From Pseudoroseicyclus aestuarii (lineage in GTDB: Bacteria; Pseudomonadota; Alphaproteobacteria; Rhodobacterales; Rhodobacteraceae): DNA of 64,000 bases. The notes under the pieces are model-generated. The model saw only the letters and a list, made by a program, of their open reading frames with translations. It had not been told where the DNA came from and searched no databases. Positions 28,435-38,563 of this stretch are shown here, piece by piece. How positions within the stretch are numbered: position 1 is the stretch's first letter; the number at the start of each line of letters is the position of its first letter. The stretch is from NCBI RefSeq assembly GCF_003217255.1, contig NZ_QJTE01000001.1, forward strand, positions 806,001 to 870,000. The letters run 5' to 3'. The translations under genes were made by a program, and so were the position numbers.

Positions 28435-29514
28435 TTATTCTTGGTCCATCGTGGTCATGTTGGCCACCTTTTCCTGGGTCGCGGCCAGCTCAGGGTCCGG
28501 CACCAGGCCGTAGTTCGCGAGCGGGCCGCCGGTGCCGGCCAGCTCGTCGGAGACGAAGAAGGAGGCGAACTCCTGCAGGCCGGGGATGACGCCGACATGG
28601 GCGGCCTTGACGTAGAAGAACAGCGGACGCGAGACCGGGTAGTCGCCCGAGGCGATGGTCTCGGTCGAGGGCTCGACACCGGACATGGTGGCGACCTTCA
28701 GCGTGTCGGTGTTGTTCTCGTAGAAGGCCAGGCCGAAGACGCCGATGCCGTCCGGGTTGGAGCCGATGCGGGCCAGGGTCTCGGTGTAGTCGCCGTCGAT
28801 GTCGACCGAGGTGCCGTCGGTGCGGATCGACATGCAGGCCTCTTCGGTCGCATCCTCGTCCATGCCCATGTCCATCATGGCCTGCATGGCGCCGGAATCT
28901 TCGCAGCCCTGCAGGATGACGTTCTCTTCGAAGACTTCGCGGGTGCCGTGACGGGTGCCCGGGATGAAGGCCAGGATCTCGGCGTCGGGCAGCGCGGGAA
29001 GGTCGGCCTCGGTCATGCCCCAGGCGGCCAGCTCTTCGTTGATGGCGTTCCAGTTGGCGGCATCGTTGGCGACCATCTCGCCGTCCATCGGCACTTCGGC
29101 GGCCAGGGCGGCGTACCACTGGGCGGGGACGAAGGCGTCGAAGGCCGGGCCGTCGATCTGGCTGGCGAAGACGATGCCGTCGTAGCCGATGCGGACTTCG
29201 ACGATCTCGTCGACGCCGTTGGCGGCGCAGGTCTCGATCTCGCCTTCGCGGATCGGACGGCTGGCATTGGCGATGTCGATCTGGTTCTCGCCGACGCCTT
29301 CACAGAAGCGCGCGAGGCCGGCCGAGGAGCCGCCCGATTCCACGACCGGGGTCGGGAAGTCGAAGTTCTCGCCGAAGGCCTCGGCCACGATGGAGGCATA
29401 GGGCAGAACGGTCGAGGAACCGGCGATCTGGACGTTGTCGCGCGACTGGGCGGCGGCGCCGGTGGCGACGGCAGCGATGGCCAGCGCCGAGGCGCCGATT
29501 TTCGTGAAGGACAT
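28435..29514 (-). CDS. pstS: Phosphate ABC transporter substrate-binding protein PstS
   Basis: A 359-residue periplasmic phosphate-binding protein. A signal peptide of about 22 residues ends at TGAAAQS. The mature N-terminus IAGSSTVLPYASIVAEAF and the GGSSAGLARFC, ASRPI and GTRHGT blocks match the PstS phosphate-binding loops. AGGAGACCTTC precedes the ATG. A Pho box lies about 80 bases upstream. It is the first gene of pstSCAB-phoU-phoB. Confidence 0.95.
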   Translation of the reverse strand: MSFTKIGASALAIAAVATGAAAQSRDNVQIAGSSTVLPYASIVAEAFGENFDFPTPVVESGGSSAGLARFCEGVGENQIDIANASRPIREGEIETCAANGVDEIVEVRIGYDGIVFASQIDGPAFDAFVPAQWYAALAAEVPMDGEMVANDAANWNAINEELAAWGMTEADLPALPDAEILAFIPGTRHGTREVFEENVILQGCEDSGAMQAMMDMGMDEDATEEACMSIRTDGTSVDIDGDYTETLARIGSNPDGIGVFGLAFYENNTDTLKVATMSGVEPSTETIASGDYPVSRPLFFYVKAAHVGVIPGLQEFASFFVSDELAGTGGPLANYGLVPDPELAATQEKVANMTTMDQE

Positions 29515-29595
29515 GAAGGTCTCCTGTCGGTGTGCCTAGGAGGCGCCGCATCCCGGCCCCTCCGCTGCCGTACCGCTATGGACCGGCGATTGAGC

Positions 29596-29628
29596 TTTTG
29601 TGACGAATACGTAATGGTTTTATGACAG
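29596..29628 (-). promoter_or_regulatory. Pho box upstream of pstS
   Basis: Read on the minus strand, three consecutive 11-base units follow the PhoB pattern: CTGTCATAAAA, CCATTACGTAT and TCGTCACAAAA. The first matches the CTGTCAT consensus exactly; the others match partly. CATAGC 15 bases downstream is a possible -10. Confidence 0.75.
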
Positions 29629-29765
29629 TCGGCGGATCGCCCCGGCTTCCGTGGCGTCGGGCGGCGCGGGATTGCCGGTAAAGGTCCCCTGTCCCGCAAT
29701 GAAGCCGGAGAAAACGCCACGCTGGCCTGTCTTTTGCGATGGTTCGTGACAGCGCCCGTCGCCAA

Positions 29766-29795
29766 GGCCCGGGCCGATGGACAAGGCGCCGGGCC
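29766..29795 (-). terminator. Possible terminator after phoR
   Basis: GGCCCGG/CCGGGCC with a 16-base spacer overlaps the phoR stop codon. The T run is short (TT), so this may be only a partial terminator and phoR could read into pstS. Confidence 0.35.
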
Positions 29796-30835
29796 TAGCT
29801 GAGCGGCAGGATGACGCTGAAGCGGCTGCCCTGCCCCAGCGCGCTGTCCACGCGCAGCCGCCCGCGGTGGCGGTTGACGATATGCTTGACGATGGCGAGG
29901 CCGAGGCCCGTGCCGCCGACCTCGCGGCTGCGGTGCTTGTCGACGCGGTAGAAGCGTTCGGTCAGGCGCGGGATGTGATGCGCGGCGATGCCCTCGCCGT
30001 GGTCGATGACGGTCAGCCGCACACCCTCGCCGCGCAGGCTCGGCTCGGGCTTCGGCTCGCCCAGCACGATCTCGACCGGCTTGCCGGGGCCGCCGTATTT
30101 CATCGCGTTCTCGATCAGGTTGGTCAGCACCTGCCGCAGCTGGTACTCGTCCCCCGGCACCACGATCTGCTGCTCGGGCGCCTCGACTGCCAGGGTGATC
30201 CCCTGCCCCTGCGCCGTCGGCCCGACCACGGCGACGACGCCCTCGATCAACCCCCGAAGGTCGACCGGCGCCATCGGGCGGAGCCTCTCGTCCTGCTCCA
30301 CCCGGCTGAGCGACAGCAGGTCCGAAACCAGCTGCGCCATGCGCCCCGTCTCCCGCTCCATGATCCCCAGAAAGCGGTCGCGCGCCACGGCGTCGTCCCG
30401 CGCCGGGCCGCGCAGCGTCTCGACAAAGCCCAGAAGCGCGGTCAGCGGCGTGCGCAGCTCGTGGCTGACGTTGGCGACGAAATCGCGGCGGATCTGCCCC
30501 GCCTCCTCGACCTCCGTCACGTCCTGGAAACTGAGGCAGGCGCCGCGCCCGAGCGGAAGCTGCACGGCGCCGGCGGTCATCGCCCAAGTCGTCTCGCGCC
30601 GCCCCTCGGTGCCGAGGTAGCGGCCGGTGCGCGCCTCGCCGTCGCGCAGCGTCTGCTCCACCACGTCGAGGACCGCGGGCTGGCGCAGCGCGGTGATGTA
30701 GTGCCGGCCGATCCCGCCCTCGCCGAACAGGCGGACGGCTGCGGGATTGGCGGCCTCGATACGCTCCGTCGGGCCGATCACGAGGATCGGATAGGGCAGC
30801 GCAGTGATGAGCGAATCGATCAGGTGCGGAGGCAT
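29795..30835 (-). CDS. phoR: Phosphate regulon sensor histidine kinase PhoR
   Basis: A 346-residue kinase with a PAS domain (about 10-100), H-box FVANVSHELRTPLTALLGF (His near 126) and a HATPase domain with N-box NLIENAMKYGG and G-boxes DHGEGI and GGTGLGLAIVKH. There is no obvious transmembrane helix at the N-terminus with this start, unlike E. coli PhoR, so it is probably soluble and reads PhoU/Pst status. The ATG at 30835 is used; an in-frame TTG lies upstream. It precedes pstS by 280 bases. Confidence 0.9.
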   Translation of the reverse strand: MPPHLIDSLITALPYPILVIGPTERIEAANPAAVRLFGEGGIGRHYITALRQPAVLDVVEQTLRDGEARTGRYLGTEGRRETTWAMTAGAVQLPLGRGACLSFQDVTEVEEAGQIRRDFVANVSHELRTPLTALLGFVETLRGPARDDAVARDRFLGIMERETGRMAQLVSDLLSLSRVEQDERLRPMAPVDLRGLIEGVVAVVGPTAQGQGITLAVEAPEQQIVVPGDEYQLRQVLTNLIENAMKYGGPGKPVEIVLGEPKPEPSLRGEGVRLTVIDHGEGIAAHHIPRLTERFYRVDKHRSREVGGTGLGLAIVKHIVNRHRGRLRVDSALGQGSRFSVILPLS

Positions 30836-30970
30836 GGCTTTCGTTACCGCCCCGCCGCCCCCTCCGGTAGCCCGCAAGCAGGCGCTTGGCGCAGGGCCGC
30901 GATGCGACTATATAGGGACACAGCCCATAATTGTATACGGTTTGCTCATGTTCACGGGTTCGTTGTTCCC

Positions 30971-31336
30971 ATGGTGTCACTCGAAAAGGCGCGGTCCCGC
31001 GATCGGGATCGGCTTCTGATCGTCGTCGACGGGGAGGAGGCGGAGGTCCCGGTGCCGGGCCTCCTCCCCGGCGAAGAGTTCAAGGCCTGCAGCTTTGCCC
31101 AGTTGGACAGCGCTCTGATCGAGCGGCTGGACCCCTCTGTCGTCGTGTCATTGCTGGTGCTGGACAAGACGGACGCCGTGGAGATCGCCGCGCGGCTGCA
31201 CAGCATCGGCTACAGGGGGCGCTACAGGATCCTCATGGGCGGCGTCCCCGACCGCAGCCTGATCCGCGCAGAGCTTGCAGCCGTGGCGCCTGGCTTGACG
31301 ATAGAGTTGCTCGATCTCGGCCCCGAGGCGGGCTAG
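30971..31336 (+). CDS. Hypothetical protein, possible degenerate receiver-like fold
   Basis: A 121-residue protein I do not recognise. It has alternating beta/alpha character: RDRLLIVVDGEE at the start, SVVVSLLVLDKTDAVEIAARLHSIGYRGRYRILMG in two stretches, and LTIELLDLG at the end. This resembles a response-regulator receiver without the phospho-acceptor set, but that is only a shape argument. No clear ribosome site is seen before the ATG. It is divergent from phoR across an AT-rich 135-base gap and convergent with the gamma-carbonic anhydrase gene, overlapping it by four bases. Confidence 0.6.
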   Translation: MVSLEKARSRDRDRLLIVVDGEEAEVPVPGLLPGEEFKACSFAQLDSALIERLDPSVVVSLLVLDKTDAVEIAARLHSIGYRGRYRILMGGVPDRSLIRAELAAVAPGLTIELLDLGPEAG

Positions 31337-31863
31337 GCCGGCCCGTCCAGCGGCGTCAGCCCCGCGCGGAAGCGGGCGGCATTCGCGCGGTAGCGCCCTG
31401 CCGAGAGGCGCAGCTCCTCGATCGCCGCGGCATCGAGGGGGCGTATAACCCGCGCCGGGGCGCCGATCACGAGGCTCCCGTCCGGGATCTCCTTGCCCTC
31501 CGTCACCAGCGCGCCGGCGCCGATCAGGCAGCCCGCGCCGATCCGCGCGCCGTTCAGCACCGTCGCGCCCATGCCGATCAGGCTGCCGTCGCCGATGGTG
31601 CAGCCGTGCAGGATCGCCTTGTGGCCGATGGTGCACAGGGCGCCGACCGTCAGCGGGTGGCCAATGTCGGTATGCAGCACCGCGTTGTCCTGCACGTTGC
31701 TGCCTTCGCCGATCACGATCGGCTCGTTGTCGCCCCGCAGCACGGCGCCGAACCAGACGGAGTTGCCTTCGGCCAGCACGACGCGCCCCATGACATGCGC
31801 GCCCGGCGCGACCCAGGCGTCCTGCGCCACCTCCGGCTCTAGACCCTTCAGCGCGTAAAGCAT
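31333..31863 (-). CDS. Gamma-carbonic anhydrase family protein (hexapeptide repeat)
   Basis: A 176-residue left-handed beta-helix protein of the YrdA/PaaY group. Hexapeptide repeats run from about residue 25 to 135. The three metal-binding His positions fit HTDIGHPLTVG (about 65-69), GHKAILHGC (about 86-91). Members may be carbonic anhydrases or acyltransferase-like; the activity cannot be decided. It follows gmk with a one-base gap, so the two are probably co-transcribed. Confidence 0.85.
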   Translation of the reverse strand: MLYALKGLEPEVAQDAWVAPGAHVMGRVVLAEGNSVWFGAVLRGDNEPIVIGEGSNVQDNAVLHTDIGHPLTVGALCTIGHKAILHGCTIGDGSLIGMGATVLNGARIGAGCLIGAGALVTEGKEIPDGSLVIGAPARVIRPLDAAAIEELRLSAGRYRANAARFRAGLTPLDGPA

Positions 31864-31864
31864 G

Positions 31865-32518
<654 letters not shown>

Positions 32519-32720
32519 GCTTTCCCGGTGGTCTGGCCCCGCCGCGCAGCGGGCGCATCGCTTGGCGGCAGCTAAGGCATAGCGCCACCGCGCGGCAACC
32601 CCCCGGGGACCACCGCGCCCCGCGGTTACTCGGCGTTTACCCGTTTACGGTTTGTTAAAAGGAATGCGGCCATTTTGTGGCTATACATCAGAAACGCAAT
32701 CCCAGCCGATGGAGAGACGG

Positions 32721-33476
32721 ATGTACGGTGACATAGGACAGGGGGACCGCCACGGGCCGAACGGTGCCGTCATCGACGGTCCGGCCAGGGTCCCGGGCGC
32801 GGCCCATCCGTCCCTGCCGGAGGCGGGACAGGGCGCGCCGATGCTGGCGCTGCTGGAAGGCTACTGGAACAGCCTGCGCCGCGGGCCCAGCCTGCCCTAT
32901 CGCCACCAGATCGACCCTGCCCGGATCGACGACGTTCTGCCGCGGGCCTTCGTGATCGACCATATCGCACCCGGACAGGGACGCTTCCGAGTCGCGGGTC
33001 AGGAGCTTTCGGCCCTGATGGGGCGGGCGCCGCGCGGCCAGCTGCTCTCGACGATGTTCCGTTCGGAATCGCGGGAGGTGCTGACCACCTGGATCGCCCG
33101 CGCCTTCGCCGATCCCGCCGTGGTCGAGCTGCCGCTGCTGGCCCCGCGCCGCCTGGGCCGCCCGGCGATCACAGGGCGGCTGCTGCTTCTGCCGCTGGCC
33201 GATGCCGACGGGGTCACCAGCCGCGCCCTCGGCGCCATGGTCATGGATGCCCCGATCCGCGCGCCCCGCTGGCTGCAGATCGATCCCGCGCGCGAGGTGC
33301 GCTACGAGACGCTGGAGGCCGGGACGCCGACGAGGCAGGCCGGCCTTGCGGCGGCCCCTGCCAGCCATGACCGCTCCCTCCACCTGATCAATGGCGGTTT
33401 GACCGCCGCGCGGAGGGAGACGGACCGCCGCGACGGGCCCGGCGCCGCCCTGCGGCTGGTCGTCAGCAACGCCTGA
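32721..33476 (+). CDS. PAS domain-containing protein (PAS_5 type)
   Basis: A 251-residue protein. Residues 45-185 resemble the alphaproteobacterial PAS_5 family: LLEGYWNSLRRGPSLPYRHQIDPARI, then LPRAFVIDHIAPGQGRFRVAG, and GRLLLLPLADADG. The N-terminal 40 and the C-terminal 60 residues look disordered. No output domain is present, so it may modulate a partner. The ATG at 32721 has GGAGAGACGG upstream; the frame is open earlier without a better start. Confidence 0.75.
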   Translation: MYGDIGQGDRHGPNGAVIDGPARVPGAAHPSLPEAGQGAPMLALLEGYWNSLRRGPSLPYRHQIDPARIDDVLPRAFVIDHIAPGQGRFRVAGQELSALMGRAPRGQLLSTMFRSESREVLTTWIARAFADPAVVELPLLAPRRLGRPAITGRLLLLPLADADGVTSRALGAMVMDAPIRAPRWLQIDPAREVRYETLEAGTPTRQAGLAAAPASHDRSLHLINGGLTAARRETDRRDGPGAALRLVVSNA

Positions 33477-33777
33477 CGGCGGCCGCTGAAGAGGACCGGG
33501 GTCCGTCATGCAGGGCGCTGTGGCTAGTGGGCGAGGCCCGGATGGCGCCCGCCGATGCGCCAGGCATCCCAACGCGGCATCGCGACCTTGCTGGAATGGC
33601 TTGCCCAGATCCGTGCCGCAGTCCCTATCCTGCGCTGGAGTCGCTGCGCCGCGCAGACCGCGTGCAGACCAGGCGCAGCAGCATGATCGCAAGAGACGCC
33701 TGCGGCAGAGGCGCCACCGCCGTGGCGGTCAGCGGCGGCAAGGGGCCCGAGGACCTGCCTGCCGCCGCCGCGCAGTC
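33477..33777. other. Gap between the PAS gene and DAHP synthase
   Basis: About 300 bases between convergent genes. Open frames here on both strands look like shadows without ribosome sites. I see no convincing terminator or RNA gene. Confidence 0.4.
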
Positions 33778-35151
33778 TCAGACGGCCTCTGCCGCCTCCT
33801 CGAGGGCCACCCGCCGCTGCTGCAGTTCCTCGGCGACGAGGAAGGCCAGCTCAAGGCTTTGCGAGGCGTTGAGGCGCGGATCGCAGGCGGTGTGGTAGCG
33901 GTCCGAGAGATCCTCGTCCGTCACCGCCCGGACGCCGCCGGTGCATTCGGTCACGTCGCGGCCCGTCATCTCGAAGTGCACGCCGCCCGGCACCGTCTCT
34001 TCTGCGCGGTGCACGGCGAAGAATTCCTCGACCTCGCGCATCACGCTGTCGAAGGGCCGGGTCTTGTAGCCCGTGCTCGACTTGATCGTGTTGCCGTGCA
34101 TCGGATCGCAGACCCAGGTGACATGCGCCCCCTCTTCCTGCACGGCCTTGATCAGGCGCGGCAGGTGGTCGGCCACGCTGCCGGCGCCGAAGCGGGCGAT
34201 CAGCGTCAGACGCCCCTCTTCGTTGCGGGGGTTCAGCTTGGCGATCAGCGCCTTGAGGTCGCTCGCCGTCATGCTCGGCCCGCATTTCATGCCGATCGGG
34301 TTCTGCACGCCGCGCGCGAATTCGACATGGGCGCCATCCGGCTGCCGCGTCCGGTCGCCGATCCAGATCATGTGCCCGGATCCGGCCAGCCACTTGCCCG
34401 AGGTGGAATCGAGCCGGCACAGCGCCTCCTCGTATTCCAGCAGCAGCGCCTCGTGGCTGGTGTAAAGCTCCACCGATTCCATCGCGTGGCGCGCCTCTTC
34501 GCCGATGCCGGCGGCATCCATGAAGTCGAGCGTGTCGCTGATGCGGCTCGCCATGGCGCGGTACTTCTCGGCCTCGGGGCTGGCGGTGAAACCCAGCGTC
34601 CAGGCATGGACCTTGCGCAGGTCGGCAAAGCCGCCCGTGGAAAAGGCGCGCAGCAGGTTCAGCGTGGCGGCCGATTGCAGGTAGGCCTGCAGCATCCGCT
34701 CGGGGTCGGGGATGCGGGCGCCCTCTTCGAAGGGAAAGCCGTTGATGATGTCGCCCTTGTAGGACGGCAGGTCGAGGCCGTCGCGGTTCTCCATCGCGGA
34801 AGACCGCGGCTTGGCGAACTGCCCGGCCATCCGGCCGACCTTCACCACCGGCACCTTCGCGCCGAAGGTCAGCACCATCGCCATCTGCAGCATCACCTTG
34901 AAGGTATCGCGAATGCCGTCGGCGCTGAACTCGGCAAAGCTCTCGGCGCAGTCGCCGCCCTGCAGCAGGAAGGCCTCGCCGCGCCCGGCCTTGGCCAGGT
35001 GCCCCTTCAGGCGCCGCGCCTCGCCGGCGAAGACAAGCGGCGGATAACTGGACAGGCGGCGCTCCACGGTGCCCAGATGTTCGGCATCCGGATAATCCGG
35101 CATCTGCACGCGCGGCAGACTGCGCCAGTCGGTCTTTGTCCAGTCGCTCAT
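33778..35151 (-). CDS. aroG: Class II 3-deoxy-7-phosphoheptulonate (DAHP) synthase
   Basis: A 457-residue plant-type enzyme that joins phosphoenolpyruvate and erythrose 4-phosphate, the first step of aromatic amino acid synthesis. Conserved blocks are [11 protein letters not shown] (Cys metal ligand, about 64-74), [12 protein letters not shown] (about 108-119), NPIGMKCGP and [11 protein letters not shown], with Glu/Asp metal ligands near [12 protein letters not shown]. The ATG at 35151 has a perfect AGGAGG seven bases upstream. Feedback control cannot be judged. Confidence 0.95.
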   Translation of the reverse strand: MSDWTKTDWRSLPRVQMPDYPDAEHLGTVERRLSSYPPLVFAGEARRLKGHLAKAGRGEAFLLQGGDCAESFAEFSADGIRDTFKVMLQMAMVLTFGAKVPVVKVGRMAGQFAKPRSSAMENRDGLDLPSYKGDIINGFPFEEGARIPDPERMLQAYLQSAATLNLLRAFSTGGFADLRKVHAWTLGFTASPEAEKYRAMASRISDTLDFMDAAGIGEEARHAMESVELYTSHEALLLEYEEALCRLDSTSGKWLAGSGHMIWIGDRTRQPDGAHVEFARGVQNPIGMKCGPSMTASDLKALIAKLNPRNEEGRLTLIARFGAGSVADHLPRLIKAVQEEGAHVTWVCDPMHGNTIKSSTGYKTRPFDSVMREVEEFFAVHRAEETVPGGVHFEMTGRDVTECTGGVRAVTDEDLSDRYHTACDPRLNASQSLELAFLVAEELQQRRVALEEAAEAV

Positions 35152-35365
35152 CGTATCGCCTCCTGTCGGCGGGCCCGTCGGATCGCAAACCTTATAGCTA
35201 CAAGAGCCTCCGCCGCCAATCCGAAACGGCCCGGCGGGCGCGGCCACTTGAAATGGGCTGATGAGCGGAGGTTCACCGAGGGCAATCCGGCCCTTGCGAG
35301 CGTGACCCAAACCTGTTTCCTTCGCCCTAACCTTACGCCACGACACCCCCGAGCCGGAGGACCCC

Positions 35366-36385
35366 TTGCCACCTGAAAGCGCCACCCGGGGTTCCGGGAC
35401 CGTCGTCCCCCTCCGCAGCCGCGGCCCGCAAAGCCAGCGTTTCGTCTTCGCGCTGCTGCCCGGCTTCACCATGCTCGCCTTCTCCTGCGCGATCGAGGCG
35501 TTGCGCGTCGCGAACCGCATGGCCGGGCACGAGATCTATCGCTGGGAGATCGCTGCCGAGAGCGACGAGGTGGCCTGCTCGAACGGGGTGACGATCCGGG
35601 CGACCTGCGATCTGGACGAGCTGGAGCGTGACGATACCGTCCTCGTCTGCGGCGGTCTCGACGTACAGAGGGGCAGCACCCGGCGCATGGTCAACTGGCT
35701 GCGGCGCGAGGCGCGGCGCGGCGCCGCGATGGGCGGGCTCTGCACCGGCAGCTACACGCTCGCCCGCGCCGGCCTTCTGGACGGCAAGCGCGCGACGATC
35801 CACTGGGAGTATCACGACAGCTTCGCCGAGGAATTCGAGGAGGTGCTGCTGACCAAGGGCATCTTCGCCGTCGACGGCGGAAGGATGACCACGGCGGGCG
35901 GCACATCGAGCCTCGATCTGATGCTGCAGCTGATCGCCGATGCCCATGGCGAGGATCTGGCCAATGCCGTGGCCGACCAGCTGATCTACTCCTCGATCCG
36001 CACCGATCAGGACACGCAGCGGCTGTCCACCCCGACCCGGATCGGCGTGCGCCATCCCAAGCTCAGCTCTGTCATCAAGGCGATGGAGCAGGCGATCGAG
36101 GATCCGATCAGCCCCGCCGTTCTGGCGCAGGATGCCGGCATGTCCACCCGCCAGCTAGAGCGGCTGTTCCGCCGCTACCTCAACCGCAGCCCCAAGCGCT
36201 ACTACATGGAGCTGCGGCTGGGCCGGGCGCGCAACCTGCTGATGCAGACCGAGATGAGCGTGATCAACGTCGCCCTCGCCTGCGGTTTCACCAGCCCCTC
36301 GCATTTTTCCAAGTGCTACCGCTCGCATTACGGCACCACGCCCTACCGCGAACGCGGCAGCCACGGCGCCCGCGCGGCCCTCTAA
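35366..36385 (+). CDS. GlxA-type AraC family transcriptional regulator
   Basis: A 339-residue regulator with an N-terminal DJ-1/PfpI-like amidase domain (about 25-195, [26 protein letters not shown]) and a C-terminal AraC double helix-turn-helix (about 230-330, ending [26 protein letters not shown]). Such regulators often control choline, glycine betaine, carnitine or arginine use in alphaproteobacteria. The start is TTG at 35366 with GGAGG five bases upstream. It lies just before the ABC operon on the same strand, which it might regulate. Confidence 0.88.
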   Translation: MPPESATRGSGTVVPLRSRGPQSQRFVFALLPGFTMLAFSCAIEALRVANRMAGHEIYRWEIAAESDEVACSNGVTIRATCDLDELERDDTVLVCGGLDVQRGSTRRMVNWLRREARRGAAMGGLCTGSYTLARAGLLDGKRATIHWEYHDSFAEEFEEVLLTKGIFAVDGGRMTTAGGTSSLDLMLQLIADAHGEDLANAVADQLIYSSIRTDQDTQRLSTPTRIGVRHPKLSSVIKAMEQAIEDPISPAVLAQDAGMSTRQLERLFRRYLNRSPKRYYMELRLGRARNLLMQTEMSVINVALACGFTSPSHFSKCYRSHYGTTPYRERGSHGARAAL

Positions 36386-36399
36386 CCCGCCGGAGGATC

Positions 36400-36430
36400 G
36401 GGCATTTGCCCCCGTTCGGGGCAGATGCCC
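36400..36430 (+). terminator. Hairpin after the GlxA-type gene
   Basis: A 13-bp stem (GGGCATTTGCCCC against GGGGCAGATGCCC, one G-T pair, 5-base loop) lies 15 bases after the stop. There is no T run. It separates the regulator gene from the ABC operon and probably ends or attenuates transcription. Confidence 0.5.
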
Positions 36431-36521
36431 CAGCGTCAGACCTCTCTACCACCTTTACGAAGGTTGCGTCCCCCACTAGCGTTTCGATCAGAACAAGAAA
36501 GATCACAACAGGGAGACGATC

Positions 36522-37709
36522 ATGAGAAAGCTTCTGACCGCCACCGCCACCCTCGCCCTCACCGCCGGCGCCGCCGGCGCGCAGGAGGATCCGGTCCGCA
36601 TCGGCATCCTGCTGGGCTTCACCGGCCCGCTGGAATCGCTGGCGCCCGACATGGCCGCCGGCGCCGAGCTGGCGATCGCCGAGGTGAACGAGGCCGGCGG
36701 CATCCTCGACGGCCGCATGGTCGAGGGCGTGCGCGCCGACGACACCTGCATCGACAGCGCCGCCGCAACCAGCGCCGCCGAGCGGCTGGTCAACGACGGT
36801 GTCGCCGGGATCATCGGCGGCGACTGCTCGGGCGTGACCGGCGCGGTGCTGCAGAACGTCGCCCGGCCGAACGGGCTGGCGATGATCTCGCCCTCCGCGA
36901 CCTCGCCCGCGCTGTCCACCGCCGAGGATGACGACCTCTTCTTCCGCACCGCCCCCTCGGACGCCCGTCAGGGCCAGATCATGTCCGACATCCTGATGGA
37001 GCGCGGCATCCAGGAAGTCGCGGTCACCTATACCAACAACGACTACGGCCAGGGCCTGGCCGATGCCTTCGTCTCCAGCTTCGAGGAGGCCGGCGGCACG
37101 GTCACGATCAACGCCAGCCACGAGGACGGCAAGGCCGACTACTCCTCCGAAGTGGCGGCGCTTGCCTCGGGCGGCGGCGAGATGCTGGTCGTCGCGGGCT
37201 ACCTCGATCAGGGCGGCAAGGGCATCATCCAGAGCTCGCTCGACACTGGCGCCTTCGACGCCTTCTACCTGCCAGACGGCATGGTGGGTCAGGCGATCGT
37301 CGACGAGCTGGGCGACGACCTGCAGTATTCGGTCGGCGACTACCCCGGCACCGACAGCGAGGGCGCCGAGCTCTTCCAGACCATGGCGAGCGAAGGCGAC
37401 TTCGACGGCACCTCGGCCTTCTCGGGCGAAAGCTACGATGCCGCCGCGCTGATGATGCTGGCCATGGCCAAGGCCGGCAGCACCGACTCCGCCGACTACG
37501 CGCCGATGGTCATGGACATTGCCAATGGTCCGGGCACCGAGGTCTTTCCCGGTGATCTTGCCAGCGCGCTCGAGATGATCGCGAACGGCGAAGAGATCGA
37601 CTACGTCGGCGCTACCGCCGTCGAGCTGATCGAGCCGGGTGAAAGCGCGGGCAATTACCGCGAGGTGGAGTTCACCGACGGCGATATCGTCACCGTCAAC
37701 TTCCGCTGA
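36522..37709 (+). CDS. Branched-chain-amino-acid-type ABC transporter substrate-binding protein
   Basis: A 395-residue periplasmic binding protein of the LivJ/HAAT family. A signal peptide of about 21 residues ends at AGAAGAQ. The first mature block PVRIGILLGFTGPLESLAPDM and the LNDG/DDTC and GGDCSGVTGAVLQNVA segments are typical. The exact ligand (branched-chain amino acid, amide, urea or other) is not readable. GGGAGACGATC precedes the ATG. It leads the operon with livG, livF, three small secreted proteins, livH and livM. Confidence 0.9.
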   Translation: MRKLLTATATLALTAGAAGAQEDPVRIGILLGFTGPLESLAPDMAAGAELAIAEVNEAGGILDGRMVEGVRADDTCIDSAAATSAAERLVNDGVAGIIGGDCSGVTGAVLQNVARPNGLAMISPSATSPALSTAEDDDLFFRTAPSDARQGQIMSDILMERGIQEVAVTYTNNDYGQGLADAFVSSFEEAGGTVTINASHEDGKADYSSEVAALASGGGEMLVVAGYLDQGGKGIIQSSLDTGAFDAFYLPDGMVGQAIVDELGDDLQYSVGDYPGTDSEGAELFQTMASEGDFDGTSAFSGESYDAAALMMLAMAKAGSTDSADYAPMVMDIANGPGTEVFPGDLASALEMIANGEEIDYVGATAVELIEPGESAGNYREVEFTDGDIVTVNFR

Positions 37710-37718
37710 TCCCGATCC

Positions 37719-37741
37719 GGGGCCGGCTTCGCGCCGGCCCC
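37719..37741 (+). promoter_or_regulatory. Binding protein-livG intercistronic hairpin
   Basis: A perfect 9-bp stem GGGGCCGGC/GCCGGCCCC with loop TTCGC lies between the binding-protein gene and livG, with no T run. It probably favours expression of the binding protein over the downstream genes. Confidence 0.6.
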
Positions 37742-37786
37742 GCCAGAGACGCGAGCGCGGGAGAAACCCGCGCCGGAGGGACCGCC

Positions 37787-38563
37787 ATGATCACCGTCGA
37801 GAACCTGCACCGCCATTTCGGCGGATTTCATGCCGTGGACGGCGCATCGCTGACCATCGCCGAAGGCTCCATCACCGGGCTTATCGGCCCCAACGGTGCT
37901 GGCAAGTCCACGCTGTTCAACGTCATCGCCGGGCGGCTGCCGCCGACCTCGGGCCGGGTGCTGATGGATGGCGAGGATGTGACCGGCCTGCCCCCGCATG
38001 AGCTGTTCAAGAAGGGCCTGCTGCGCACCTTCCAGATCGCACATGAGTTTCCGTCGATGACCGTGCGCGAGAACCTGATGATGGTTCCGCCCGCGCAATC
38101 GGGCGAGACGCTGTGGAACGCCTGGTTCGGCCGCCGCGCGATCCGCGACGAAGAGGCAAAGCTGCTGGCCCGCGCCGACGAGGTGCTGGACTTCCTGACC
38201 ATCAGCCACCTGCGCGACGAGAAGGCTGGAAACCTATCCGGCGGGCAGAAGAAGCTGCTCGAGTTGGGGCGCACGATGATGGTCGATGCGAAGATCGTCT
38301 TTCTCGACGAAGTCGGCGCTGGGGTTAACCGAACCTTGCTGAATACCATTGGCGACGCCATCACCCGGCTTAACAAGGAGCGGGGCTACACCTTCTGCGT
38401 GATCGAGCACGACATGGATTTCATCGGCAAGCTCTGCGATCCGGTCATCGTCATGGCCGAGGGCAAGGTCCTCGCCGAGGGCGAGGCCGCCCATATCATG
38501 GAGAACGAGGCCGTGATCGAGGCCTATCTCGGCACCGGCCTCAAGAACAAGGGAGCCGCCTGA
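37787..38563 (+). CDS. livG: HAAT ABC transporter ATP-binding protein LivG-like
   Basis: A 258-residue ABC ATPase. Walker A GPNGAGKST (about 36-44), signature LSGGQKKLLELGRTM (about 151-165) and Walker B KIVFLDEVGAG are intact. Its C-terminal PVIVMAEGKVLAEGE...IEAYLG is typical of LivG. GGAGGGACCGCC precedes the ATG and its stop overlaps the livF start by one base (TGATG). Confidence 0.9.
   Translation: MITVENLHRHFGGFHAVDGASLTIAEGSITGLIGPNGAGKSTLFNVIAGRLPPTSGRVLMDGEDVTGLPPHELFKKGLLRTFQIAHEFPSMTVRENLMMVPPAQSGETLWNAWFGRRAIRDEEAKLLARADEVLDFLTISHLRDEKAGNLSGGQKKLLELGRTMMVDAKIVFLDEVGAGVNRTLLNTIGDAITRLNKERGYTFCVIEHDMDFIGKLCDPVIVMAEGKVLAEGEAAHIMENEAVIEAYLGTGLKNKGAA

Noticed and set aside
33508-35376. 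Plus-strand frame of about 620 codons opposite DAHP synthase
   Set aside because: No ribosome site, Arg/His/Gly-rich composition typical of antisense frames in GC-rich DNA, and the minus strand carries all enzyme motifs.
36386-36521. A regulator-binding site for the GlxA-type protein before the ABC operon
   Set aside because: The only clear structure is the long hairpin after the regulator gene; no separate direct or inverted repeat typical of an AraC-family site could be defined.
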